DNA from: an uncultured Lachnospiraceae bacterium
GTDB lineage: Bacteria; Bacillota; Clostridia; Lachnospirales; Lachnospiraceae
DNA: 20,416 bases
Direction: 5' to 3'
Assembly: GCA_937891165.1 (NCBI GenBank)
Contig: CALAEX010000064.1
Coordinates: 1-20,416, forward strand
Shown: one piece after another, positions 7,411 to 14,758 of the stretch
How positions within the stretch are numbered: position 1 is the first letter of the stretch
Layout of the letters: every line of letters begins with the position of its first letter
The notes under the pieces: model-generated
Databases searched by the model: none
The model's input: only the letters and a program-made list of their open reading frames with translations
Told to the model about the DNA's origin: nothing
Made by a program: the position numbers and the translations under genes

Positions 7411-7754
7411 AGGTTCTTGGATGGATATTAGTAGGAGCAGCTTTAACAGGAGCATTATTGTATTTTTGGGATGATATTAAAGCGTGGCTCAATAACACTG
7501 CTGCAAATGTAGTAGAGCAATACATTGGTTATGATGCACGAAAGGCAATGCAAAGGGCAATATGTGTAGTAGATAGGGTAGTAAATAAAATACGAACGAG
7601 GTCAAAGATATATTATAAGAGAGATAGATTAGATACATTGATAGATGAAGTTACGATAGAGGCAACAGCTCCAGTATATGAGTTTGATGAAGAAGTATTA
7701 GATGCAATTAAAAGAAAAGGGAAGTTAGAAGAACAATTTGTATTTAAAGCATAA
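7404..7754 (+). CDS. Single-pass membrane protein in AAA+ operon
   Basis: The 116-residue protein begins with one N-terminal membrane segment (residues about 3-23, VLGWILVGAALTGALLYFW), followed by a cytosolic region of ~90 mostly basic and helical residues ending in an acidic stretch (VYEFDEEVLDAI). ATG 7404 is chosen; an in-frame GTG at 7392 is also possible and would add 4 residues. It overlaps the upstream gene by 7 bp, indicating coupling. It probably anchors the AAA+/TPR/M48-like proteins at the membrane. No family was recognised. Confidence 0.8.
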   Translation: MLEVLGWILVGAALTGALLYFWDDIKAWLNNTAANVVEQYIGYDARKAMQRAICVVDRVVNKIRTRSKIYYKRDRLDTLIDEVTIEATAPVYEFDEEVLDAIKRKGKLEEQFVFKA

Positions 7755-7773
7755 GAAAAAGAGGAAGTGTGAT

Positions 7774-9099
7774 ATGGCAAATTGGAGTGAAGTAAATGTA
7801 GAGAAAGAAAATCATGTAGACACAGAAAGTGTACGAATTGTTTCTCATAAACAAATAGAAGAAACAAACCCAAGAGTTTATATAGAGAGAGGAGTCATGT
7901 TTTCACAAGCTGGAAAGTATAAAGAATGTGAAGCAGAATTGCAAAAGGCGTGTTCTTTAGCAGAAAGTACAGAAGAAAAAAAATTGACAGAGGAATATAT
8001 GGGGTATTATAAATGGTTATTTGAAACAAAACAAACAAGTAAACATTATATATATGCTCCTTTTATTTCAGGAATTTGGTTGTTGATACATGGGCTTTGG
8101 ATTATTATAGCTTTGTGTGTTTGGTCAGAAATTTCAAGAAAAGAAACTATTTTTGATATACCATGGATTTCAGCATTAACAATTATGATTGTAAATGATT
8201 TTTGGATGTTTCTTCAAATATTAGATGCAGTAAATAAGCTGAAAACTCCTAAAGGAAAGATTTTTACTAATGCTTTTTTTAAAAATAAAATAGAGAATTT
8301 AAAGTCGGGAGGGGTTATTTTCTCTATTTTATTATTACTAAGTCTTGGTTTAAAATATCTTGGTAATTTGGATGAATTTGAAATTTTCAGTATTCTACTA
8401 ATTTTTTCTGTTCTTATTGGAATTATTCAGGTTATATATTTTCTTTTGATGAGAGCATTGGAAATGGATGATAAGATTGAAGATGTATCAATAGAACAAA
8501 CATTAGATACAAAACCTAAGCTATATGCAGAACGTGGAAAAGCATTTGCAATGAAAAATCAAATAAGAGAAGCAGAGCAAGAATACCAAAAGGCATATGT
8601 ATATTCAGGGAAGTCAAAAGAGTACAATGCTTTACTAAAAGATTTTTATATGGCATTTATGTTTAGAAAAGGACTTACAAAATTTAATCAGGATTTAAAA
8701 TCAGGATTTCTTTTTAAGATAGTTTTATATGGTTTTATTGGTTGGTTATTCTTTTTAAGTATTGAGGATGATTTTATGAATGATATAGCAGAGTATTTAT
8801 CAATGAGTATATTTGGGATATTTTCGCTATATTTTGAGATTTTGATATTATTTAGAATAAATAGTTTAAAAGCTTATAACAAAATATCTAAAACTATTGC
8901 TAATAGAATAACGATTTTTTCTGGGTTGCTTTGTATTATTTTATGTAGTGTTTTAGCAATGATATTTAGCATATTGTTTGAAAATTTATTCAGTATTATT
9001 TCTTTTGAAATTATTAGTATTATATTAAAACTACCAGCTATCATTGTAGTAGGAAAGTTTTTAATAAAGTTTTTAAGAAAAAGGGCTAGTAAGAAATAG
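7774..9099 (+). CDS. Duplicated TPR plus four-TM membrane protein
   Basis: The 441-residue protein starts at ATG 7774 behind AGAGGAAG. It contains two similar halves. Each starts with a TPR-like helix pair (NPRVYIERGVMFSQAGKYKE, about 33-52; KPKLYAERGKAFAMKNQIRE, about 247-266), followed by a linker and about four membrane segments (roughly 96-118, 129-152, 178-196, 204-226; and 311-330, 341-360, 380-402, 407-432). It ends in a basic tail. The DNA is clearly more AT-rich than the preceding ATPase gene, which suggests separate ancestry. It is last in the operon and is followed by a terminator. It could be the membrane effector or receptor of this module, but its function is unknown. Confidence 0.85.
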   Translation: MANWSEVNVEKENHVDTESVRIVSHKQIEETNPRVYIERGVMFSQAGKYKECEAELQKACSLAESTEEKKLTEEYMGYYKWLFETKQTSKHYIYAPFISGIWLLIHGLWIIIALCVWSEISRKETIFDIPWISALTIMIVNDFWMFLQILDAVNKLKTPKGKIFTNAFFKNKIENLKSGGVIFSILLLLSLGLKYLGNLDEFEIFSILLIFSVLIGIIQVIYFLLMRALEMDDKIEDVSIEQTLDTKPKLYAERGKAFAMKNQIREAEQEYQKAYVYSGKSKEYNALLKDFYMAFMFRKGLTKFNQDLKSGFLFKIVLYGFIGWLFFLSIEDDFMNDIAEYLSMSIFGIFSLYFEILILFRINSLKAYNKISKTIANRITIFSGLLCIILCSVLAMIFSILFENLFSIISFEIISIILKLPAIIVVGKFLIKFLRKRASKK

Positions 9100-9125
9100 T
9101 TAATATAGGTTTAATATATATTGAC

Positions 9126-9162
9126 CTGAGCAAGTCGTTAAACTGCTCTTATTTTTTTGCTC
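9126..9162 (+). terminator. Terminator of the AAA+ operon
   Basis: TGAGCA pairs with TGCTC around an 11-nt loop (9127-9149) and is followed by TTATTTTTTT. The stem is short, but it has a clear T-run about 30 bp after the last gene. Confidence 0.6.
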
Positions 9163-9430
9163 AAAATTAGAGGAAAGGAGATGCAATGCCTATAGACAGC
9201 AACACCATAGCGTTATCTTCGTGTTGCTGTCAAAGTTATTTTAGAACCATTAAGAGCAAGGATTTGGTTGGTGTGGAGTGATGTATCAAACTAAATGAGT
9301 GGTTCTATGCAGAAAGTATGCTTTAGGAAAGCAGTCATAAAGCAGAATGGTCAAGGTGGAACACCTTGAGAAGTACCAGTATGGTAAAAATGTAACTATA
9401 ATCAATCAAGATGAAAAGGAGAATTTTAAC
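9163..9430 (+). ncRNA. Structured leader or RNA upstream of the DUF5688 gene
   Basis: This gene-poor stretch holds several strong hairpins: an 11-bp perfect stem GACAGCAACAC/GTGTTGCTGTC (9195-9205, 9221-9231), GCTTT/AAAGC near 9320-9332, and TCAAGGT/ACCTTGA (9351-9357, 9363-9369). Purine-rich AGGAAAGGAG at 9171-9180 could be a ribosome site for a short peptide. None of the hairpins carries a T-run, so they are not ordinary terminators. It could be a cis-acting leader, an attenuator or an independent small RNA. No known RNA family was recognised. Confidence 0.4.
9186..9281 (+). CDS. Possible 31-residue leader peptide
   Basis: The ATG lies 5 bp after AAAGGAG (9174-9180) and opens a 31-codon frame, MPIDSNTIALSSCCCQ..., with three consecutive Cys. 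The frame spans the 11-bp hairpin at 9195-9231, so translation would compete with that structure, a layout typical of leader peptides. It may also be only an RNA element with a chance frame. Low certainty. Confidence 0.3.
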   Translation: MPIDSNTIALSSCCCQSYFRTIKSKDLVGVE

Positions 9431-10423
9431 ATGAAGAACAACAAAAACAACTATGGAGCAGGAAACAATGGCAGCAGAAGATTTCTTATGGCGAATGGGA
9501 CATTACAAACGATGTCAGTATTTGCAGATACAGTAAGAAGTGTGGTAGATAGCTATTTAGGAAAAGCATATCAAGTACGTTTACAGCAGGTTACGAAGAA
9601 CAATGGAGTAACTCTAACAGGCTTGATTATTAAAAATCAAGAGAGTAACTTAGCACCAACAATTTACTTAGATGCATTTTATGAGAGATATGTTGCAGGA
9701 GAACGTATGGCAGAGTTATGTTTAGAAATCATTCAGTTGCAGGAAAACAATAAGAAGACCGAAGATTTTGATACAAGCCTCATTACCGATTTTTCCAAAG
9801 TAAGCTCTCGTATTTGTTATAAGTTAGTGAATGCAGAACGTAACCGAGAGTTATTAGCAGAAGTACCACATAAGAGATTCCATGACCTTGCGATTATCTT
9901 TTATATTTTAGTATCACAAGAAACAACGGCAACTGCTACCATAACTGTAAGAAACAATCTACAGGAGTTATGGGGTGTAGGAGAAGATGAATTATTTGCT
10001 CTTGCCCTTCAAAATACACAACGCTTCTTTCGTGGTTCGGTTTTATCAATGGAAAACCTGTTTTTTGAGGTGGCAGAAGAACTGGATGCAGAAGAAACGA
10101 TGGCATTTTATGATATGGTAGTGGAAGATGACGGTATTATTTCTATGTATATCGCAAGTACTCAAGACAGAGTAAATGGTGCGGGAATTGTTTTCTATGA
10201 TGGTTTATTACAACAGTTTGCAGAGAGTATTCAATCTGATTTTTATTTGTTGCCATCTTCCATTCACGAAATGATATTTGTTCCAGCAACCATTGGGCTT
10301 TCCGTAGCAGAATTAAAGCAAATCGTTGCAGATATGAATGCAGACAAGGTAGCACCAGAAGAAGTATTATCCAATCATGTTTATTATTATAGCCGAGTAT
10401 TAGACCGTGTGGATATTTTGTAA
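9431..10423 (+). CDS. DUF5688 family protein
   Basis: The 330-residue protein starts at ATG 9431, with AAAAGGAG about 9 bp upstream. The frame is open from 9347, but that region has no ribosome site. Residues about 35-90 show the family's typical segment: a strand with LQQVTKNNGVTLTGLIIKN, then PTIYLDAFYERY. Helical and mixed segments follow, ending SRVLDRVDIL. DUF5688 proteins are common in Lachnospiraceae and related mobile elements, and their role is unknown. No catalytic motif or membrane segment is visible. It sits alone between a structured leader and its own terminator, so it is probably a separate and well-expressed transcription unit. The family call is from memory of the motif. Confidence 0.85.
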   Translation: MKNNKNNYGAGNNGSRRFLMANGTLQTMSVFADTVRSVVDSYLGKAYQVRLQQVTKNNGVTLTGLIIKNQESNLAPTIYLDAFYERYVAGERMAELCLEIIQLQENNKKTEDFDTSLITDFSKVSSRICYKLVNAERNRELLAEVPHKRFHDLAIIFYILVSQETTATATITVRNNLQELWGVGEDELFALALQNTQRFFRGSVLSMENLFFEVAEELDAEETMAFYDMVVEDDGIISMYIASTQDRVNGAGIVFYDGLLQQFAESIQSDFYLLPSSIHEMIFVPATIGLSVAELKQIVADMNADKVAPEEVLSNHVYYYSRVLDRVDIL

Positions 10424-10447
10424 TCCACAGAGGTCTTATTTTTTTTG
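10402..10447 (+). terminator. Terminator overlapping the DUF5688 stop codon
   Basis: AGACC-G-TGTGGAT (10402-10414) pairs with ATCCACA and GGTCT (10423-10436) around an 8-nt loop, then TTATTTTTTTT. The left arm and loop lie within the last codons and stop of the gene. Confidence 0.85.
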
Positions 10448-10509
10448 CCCATTTTTAGGGTTCTAAAGACAGTAGAAGAAGACACAACCAAGAAAGGAGG
10501 TGACGTTGC

Positions 10510-10689
10510 ATGGAAGTTTGTTTGTTGCAGGATATGTCCATTACTCCTGAGATGGCAGGGGAATGTTCTCGTTGCTCTTTGTACTTAACTACTTGCAGTC
10601 CTATCATTCAGAATGGATTTTTAGTAGGTGCAGAGTGTGATGCTGATTATTGTTGTTATTGTTCGCATTATGAAGAATGTGGACGATAG
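10510..10689 (+). CDS. Cys-rich small protein, 59 residues
   Basis: The ATG follows AAAGGAGGTGACGTTGC, a strong ribosome site. The protein has nine Cys in 59 residues (4, 19, 22, 29, 43, 48, 49, 51, 57), arranged as CxxC (19-22), then a DYCCYCSHYEEC cluster at the C-terminus. The pattern suggests one or two zinc-binding knuckles. There is no signal peptide. It lies between the DUF5688 terminator and the recombination genes, with its own ribosome site. It is probably real because the Cys spacing and ribosome site coincide. The family is unknown; a nucleic-acid or protein-interaction role would be guesswork. Confidence 0.7.
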   Translation: MEVCLLQDMSITPEMAGECSRCSLYLTTCSPIIQNGFLVGAECDADYCCYCSHYEECGR

Positions 10690-10774
10690 CAACAACTAAG
10701 AAATAATTCAGAATATGCAGTAGGTAGAGTCATAGTTAAGACTTATAGACAAATCGTTGTAGGAGGTACATACC

Positions 10775-11647
10775 ATGAAACAGAATCAAGACAAAATTAA
10801 AGAAACATTAGAACGTATGGAACAAAGTTTAGAAGCCATTCATACCAATGAGGATTGGTTACAGTTTTTAGCTTTTCAGAGTAAATTTTATCACTATAGC
10901 TTTAGAAATACCATGTTAATTTATGCTCAGAATCCTGAAGCTAGTTATGTGAAGGGCTTTAAAGCATGGAATAAACTGGGTAGATATGTGAAGAAAGGAA
11001 GTAAAGGTTTAGCCATCTTAGCACCTTGTTTTACTAAGGTAGAAGAAAAAGAGTCTGAGTCACAAGAGAAGTCCGCTGATAAAACCGAAGAACGAGTATT
11101 ATCAGGTTTTAAAGTGACGTATGTGTTTGACATTGCAGATACCGCAGGTTCGGACGACCAGTTGCCTGTTTTAGTGCGTGGATTATCAGGGAATAGTGAG
11201 CAGGAACAAGAATTGTATGAGAAGTTAAAAGAAGTCATTGCCAAAGAGCATGAGATTCAAGAAGTGGTTGGAACTGCTGCCAAAGGTTGGTTTGATTTAA
11301 CGACAGGTAGCATTGCAGTGCGAAAAGATATGGAATATTTGCAGAAGATAAAGACTTTGTTGCATGAATATGCTCATGCTGTAGATTTTACTATGCACCC
11401 TGATTCGGAAGAAATCAGCAGAAATAAACGAGAACTCATTGCAGAATCCGTTGCTTTTGTAGTCAGTTCTCGTTTGGGTTTAGATACCAGCAGTTATAGT
11501 GTGGGATATGTGCAGAGTTGGTTACAAGATAAAAATGAATTAAAACAGGTGGCAGATAACATACAAAAAGTATCAGCAACCATATTAAACAAGTTGGCAA
11601 AATCTTCGGATTCTGCCTTTTTTATGTTACAGGAGGATGAAGTATGA
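10775..11647 (+). CDS. ArdC-like ssDNA-binding protein with metallopeptidase motif
   Basis: The 290-residue protein is preceded by TAGGAGGTACATACC. The N-terminal ~125 residues match the ArdC/DUF1738 single-strand DNA-binding domain (FYHYSFRNTMLIYAQNPEAS, then VKGFKAWNKLGRYVKKGSKG). The C-terminal part has a zinc metallopeptidase signature, LLHEYAHAVDF (H197, E198, H201), with a likely third ligand in LIAESVAFVV. Such proteins are frequent on plasmids and ICEs, where ArdC is known for antirestriction and for protecting entering single-stranded DNA. An acidic low-complexity linker spans about residues 88-108. The stop overlaps the next gene's start (ATGA), showing coupling to the exonuclease. 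Confidence 0.88.
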   Translation: MKQNQDKIKETLERMEQSLEAIHTNEDWLQFLAFQSKFYHYSFRNTMLIYAQNPEASYVKGFKAWNKLGRYVKKGSKGLAILAPCFTKVEEKESESQEKSADKTEERVLSGFKVTYVFDIADTAGSDDQLPVLVRGLSGNSEQEQELYEKLKEVIAKEHEIQEVVGTAAKGWFDLTTGSIAVRKDMEYLQKIKTLLHEYAHAVDFTMHPDSEEISRNKRELIAESVAFVVSSRLGLDTSSYSVGYVQSWLQDKNELKQVADNIQKVSATILNKLAKSSDSAFFMLQEDEV

Positions 11648-12582
11648 AAGTAAATGTAGTAGTAGAAACAACAAATTTAAGTAAAGAACAATGGTTACAG
11701 TATCGTCAACAGGGGATTGGGGGAAGCGATGTCGCTTCCCTGCTTGGTCTTAGCAAATGGAAGTCTGTCTTAGAGCTTTGGCTAGAAAAGACAGGACAAG
11801 CCGATGCGTTCTCTGTAGAAAATGAAGCTATGTATTGGGGTAATGTACTAGAGCCTGTGATTCGTACACAATTTTCTGAACTTACAGGTAAGCCTGTGGT
11901 AGAAGTTCCTGCCATTCTACAACATTTAGAGTATCCTTTTATGATTGCAAATATTGATGGACTCACGAAAGATGATGAGGGTAATCCTGCGATACTAGAG
12001 ATTAAAACAGTCAGTGAACGGAAACGTCACGAATGGGAACATCAAGTGCCAGTATACTACCAAACCCAAGTACAGCATTATCTTGCTGTGACAGGGTTAT
12101 CGAAAGCCTATGTTGCTGTTCTGATAGGTGGAAACTCCTTTGAGATACATGAAATCGAAGCAGATGCCGAACTTCAAGCGATGTTAATTCAGGTAGAACA
12201 ACATTTTTGGTATCAAGTGGAGCAAAGGATTCGTCCTGCGATCGATGGTTCTAGTGCCGCAAAGAACTTCTTAGAACAACAGTATTTGGGTGGTAAGACG
12301 GAAGAAATTACGTTACCTGAATCCGAAGCAATGGAATACATTGACCAGTATTTACAAGCCTGTGAAGAAGAAGAATTGGCAAAACAGAAGAAACAAGAAG
12401 CCAGTAATCAGTTAAAAGAGCTGATGGGAGATTATGAAAAAGCTACTTGTTATGGTCATATCATTACATGGAAATCTATTTCTTCCGAGCGATTCGACAC
12501 GAAAGCACTCAAAGAGGCACAACCTGAGCTGTATCAACAGTATGTAAAAACCAGTAAAACACGTAGATTTACGTTAAAATAA
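11644..12582 (+). CDS. YqaJ-type viral recombinase exonuclease
   Basis: The 312-residue protein is a lambda-exonuclease-like DNA nuclease that would resect double-stranded ends for recombination. The nuclease fold is clear: GIGGSDVASLLGLSKW (24-39), a conserved Glu in GNVLEPVIR (E70), then the acidic site IANIDG (D105) and LEIKT (E119, K121). A helical motif PVYYQTQVQHYLAVTG follows. All catalytic residues are present. The C-terminal ~90 residues contain a charged coil (CEEEELAKQKKQEASNQLKE) common in this family. It overlaps the ArdC-like gene by 4 bp and is followed after 13 bp by its likely annealing partner. Confidence 0.92.
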   Translation: MKVNVVVETTNLSKEQWLQYRQQGIGGSDVASLLGLSKWKSVLELWLEKTGQADAFSVENEAMYWGNVLEPVIRTQFSELTGKPVVEVPAILQHLEYPFMIANIDGLTKDDEGNPAILEIKTVSERKRHEWEHQVPVYYQTQVQHYLAVTGLSKAYVAVLIGGNSFEIHEIEADAELQAMLIQVEQHFWYQVEQRIRPAIDGSSAAKNFLEQQYLGGKTEEITLPESEAMEYIDQYLQACEEEELAKQKKQEASNQLKELMGDYEKATCYGHIITWKSISSERFDTKALKEAQPELYQQYVKTSKTRRFTLK

Positions 12583-12595
12583 GGAGGAACAAACC

Positions 12596-13459
12596 ATGAA
12601 ACAACCATTAGATTTAAAAGCATTTTTAGAGAACAAGTTAGGGCAGATAACACCAACAGAAGAAGCTAAAACAGCCATCACAAATGCAGAGCAGACTATT
12701 CCAAAAAATCTTATGTTAGATGCAGAGAGTAGTGAATTTAAGCCTGAAACAACACCTGTTGTATTAGACACCAGTAGTAGTCCTAGTGTAGAACAAGCTA
12801 AGTTATTTGATGATGAAATGAATCGTTTTATTGACACCGTTTTAATTGCAGGTGTGGATTATGGCTTAATTCCGAATTGTAAAAAGCCATCGTTACTAAA
12901 ATCTGGAGCAGAAAAGGTGATGAATTACTTAGGGTTAATTGCTAGAGTAGAGGTAGTAAATCGTGTAGAAGACTATAGTGTGGGATTCTTTGCGTATGAA
13001 TGTAAAGTGTTTTTGCTTGATTATAACGGAGCAGTACGAGGAGAAGGTCTTGGTATTACCAATACCAAAGAAAGTAAGTATGCGAAAAGTAGTGGATATA
13101 GTATGCAGAATGTGGTATTGAAAATGGCGAAAAAACGTGCTTTGGTCGATGCTGTTTTAAACGTAGGTAATTTGTCCGCAAGATTCACGCAAGATGTGGA
13201 AGATATGAATTTAGAAGCAGATAACGTAGTTGGTAAGCATATCGAAGCCTATTCACAAATAGGAACACCAAAGAATGACCGCCCTGCTACTCAAAAACAG
13301 TTACAGTATTTAGAGAACTTTATGGCACAGTATCATACTTCGATCGAGGCTATGAATCGTTATGTCAAGGAACACTTTGCAGTAGAAGATTATCGTAAGA
13401 TAACCAGTACACAAGCCTCTCTGTTAATTGATAAGTTTAAATCCGTAGAACAGCAATAA
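12596..13459 (+). CDS. Putative recombination partner (annealing-type) protein
   Basis: The 287-residue protein starts at an ATG behind AAGGAGG. Residues 1-60 are a variable linker. The core contains a motif common in phage and ICE proteins, AGVDYGLIPNCKKPSLLKSG (about 84-103), then GAEKVMNYLGL, a strand-rich section (FAYECKVFLLDYNGAVRGEG), and MAKKRALVDAVL followed by FTQDVED. Position directly after a YqaJ exonuclease is where single-strand annealing proteins are usually encoded. I infer a ssDNA-binding or annealing role from position, not from a proven motif. The C-terminal ~70 residues form a small helical region (TQKQLQYLENFMAQYHTS). A terminator follows. Confidence 0.75.
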   Translation: MKQPLDLKAFLENKLGQITPTEEAKTAITNAEQTIPKNLMLDAESSEFKPETTPVVLDTSSSPSVEQAKLFDDEMNRFIDTVLIAGVDYGLIPNCKKPSLLKSGAEKVMNYLGLIARVEVVNRVEDYSVGFFAYECKVFLLDYNGAVRGEGLGITNTKESKYAKSSGYSMQNVVLKMAKKRALVDAVLNVGNLSARFTQDVEDMNLEADNVVGKHIEAYSQIGTPKNDRPATQKQLQYLENFMAQYHTSIEAMNRYVKEHFAVEDYRKITSTQASLLIDKFKSVEQQ

Positions 13460-13474
13460 GTAATACGTTTATGT

Positions 13475-13505
13475 GGGAACATCATTTTGTGGTGTTCCCT
13501 TTTGT
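13475..13505 (+). terminator. Terminator after the annealing-type gene
   Basis: A 10-bp stem (GGGAACA-TCA with TGG-TGTTCCC, 13475-13484 and 13490-13499, one G-T wobble) with a 5-nt loop is followed by TTTTTG. It lies before the ribosome site of the next gene, so read-through may tune RadC-like expression. Confidence 0.75.
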
Positions 13506-13525
13506 TATTAAGAAAGGAGCAAACA

Positions 13526-13993
13526 ATGGAAGTACCAAAGTATGAATTAGTATTGAATATAGAAACCAAGTTAAGTCATTTAAAGTATAAAGAAACTCTT
13601 TCTAGTTGGAATGATAGTTTTACTACACCACTCTCTATTTTTACCTTTATGACCGAAGCTGTGCAGTTACATCAAATGTCGGATGAATATGTGTATTTGT
13701 TAGCTTTGAACCAGAAAATGAAAGCGATTGGACTATTTGAAGTTAGTCATGGAACAGGCACAGCAAGTCTACTGGATGCAAGAGGTATCTTTATGAGAGC
13801 GTTGTATGTTGGTGCGAATCAGATTGTCATAGTACATAATCACCCATCAGGAGAGGTAGAACCATCAAAACAAGATATCACGATTACGAAAGCCATCAAA
13901 GAAGCTGGGCAACTTCTAGCAATCCCATTAGTAGACCATATCATTATAGGTAGTGAAAACTATTTTAGTTTTCGTGAGAGTAATTTATTATAA
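13526..13993 (+). CDS. Short RadC-like JAB/MPN-domain protein
   Basis: The 155-residue protein starts at ATG 13526, preceded by AAAGGAG. The JAB1/MPN+ metal site is present: HNHPSG (H104, H106) followed by Asp in PSKQD (D117). Flanking elements are typical of RadC (YVYLLALNQKMKAIG, then LVDHIIIGSENYFSFRE). The N-terminal helix-hairpin-helix part of chromosomal RadC (about 225 residues) is missing, as in many plasmid and phage copies. Despite the historical name, a DNA-repair role for RadC is not established. JAB domains are metal-dependent isopeptidases or related hydrolases. It belongs with the preceding recombination genes. Confidence 0.9.
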   Translation: MEVPKYELVLNIETKLSHLKYKETLSSWNDSFTTPLSIFTFMTEAVQLHQMSDEYVYLLALNQKMKAIGLFEVSHGTGTASLLDARGIFMRALYVGANQIVIVHNHPSGEVEPSKQDITITKAIKEAGQLLAIPLVDHIIIGSENYFSFRESNLL

Positions 13994-14044
13994 GAATTGT
14001 CTATAGAGTGTTAAGACATAAATAAAATACATTTAATTAAACGG

Positions 14045-14106
14045 TGTAGTATGTTTTGTAAATATATTTTCATTATATGTATATAAAAATGTTAATTTAT
14101 ACTACA
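14045..14106. repeat. 8-bp inverted repeat in intergenic region
   Basis: TGTAGTAT (14045-14052) and ATACTACA (14099-14106) pair across 46 nt in the AT-rich gap before the XRE gene. They are possible operator half-sites. Nothing else in 13994-14233 is supported. Confidence 0.35.
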
Positions 14107-14233
14107 GTTTAGCAATTTCTATTGATAAGAAGGTATATTATATAGTAGATATTGGTTAGGAATCAACATTTGTAATTTAGAATATAAAATGACTAAATTT
14201 TCTAATACAATGTTTAAGAGATGGAGGTTGCTT

Positions 14234-14722
14234 ATGAATAAAGTTAATTTGAAGGTTGCAGAGAACTTAAAGAGTATTAGAATAAGTAAAGGATGGTCAC
14301 AATCCTTTGTGGCTAGGCAGTTAGGGATTGCACAGAGAACCATATCAAGAGCAGAATGTGCTTGTGGAGTATCGAAACGTACATTGAAGATGTTATGTAG
14401 CTTATATCAAGTTTCTGTTACTTCTTTATATAAAGAAGATAGTGAAGAACTACCAAAGAGAGTACCAATAGTACCAGAAGATGTTGTAGTAGAACTTTTG
14501 ATGAAGCATTCATTTACACAAGAGTTGGAGCAGGAAGTTTTAATACGATACCATGATATGATTCAGAGAGAAGTATTGATGAGGAGAGAGGAGGTAGAAC
14601 AAATAATTTCAGAGATTTTTCCATATAAAAAAATATATTCATTTATGGATATTATTACAATAGGTATGTTAGTGAATCAAAAGACGTTAGAAAGTATCAG
14701 AAAGTTGTTAATAGTGAAATAA
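14234..14722 (+). CDS. XRE-family transcriptional regulator
   Basis: The 162-residue protein starts at ATG 14234, with ATGGAGG 8 bp upstream. A Cro/cI-type helix-turn-helix spans residues about 7-62: LKSIRISKGWSQSFVARQLG, then IAQRTISRAECACGVSKRTL, then LCSLYQVSVTSLY. The C-terminal 100 residues are helical and acidic (LEQEVLIRYHDMIQREVLMR). It is convergent with the HTH gene at 14737-15555 and shares a bidirectional terminator with it. It is probably one of the regulators controlling maintenance or excision of the element. Its operator is unknown. Confidence 0.9.
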   Translation: MNKVNLKVAENLKSIRISKGWSQSFVARQLGIAQRTISRAECACGVSKRTLKMLCSLYQVSVTSLYKEDSEELPKRVPIVPEDVVVELLMKHSFTQELEQEVLIRYHDMIQREVLMRREEVEQIISEIFPYKKIYSFMDIITIGMLVNQKTLESIRKLLIVK

Positions 14723-14725
14723 TAG

Positions 14726-14758
14726 AAGGACAACCTTTATTGGTTGTCCTTTTCTTTT
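14726..14758. terminator. Bidirectional terminator between convergent regulators
   Basis: AAGGACAACC (14726-14735) pairs with GGTTGTCCTT (14742-14751) around TTTATT. The plus-strand side continues as a T-rich run. The minus-strand gene stops inside the right arm. Confidence 0.85.

Noticed and set aside
9347..9430. N-terminal extension of the DUF5688 protein to ATG 9347
   Set aside because: There is no ribosome site before 9347, the region forms a hairpin (9351-9369), and AAAAGGAG sits right before ATG 9431.
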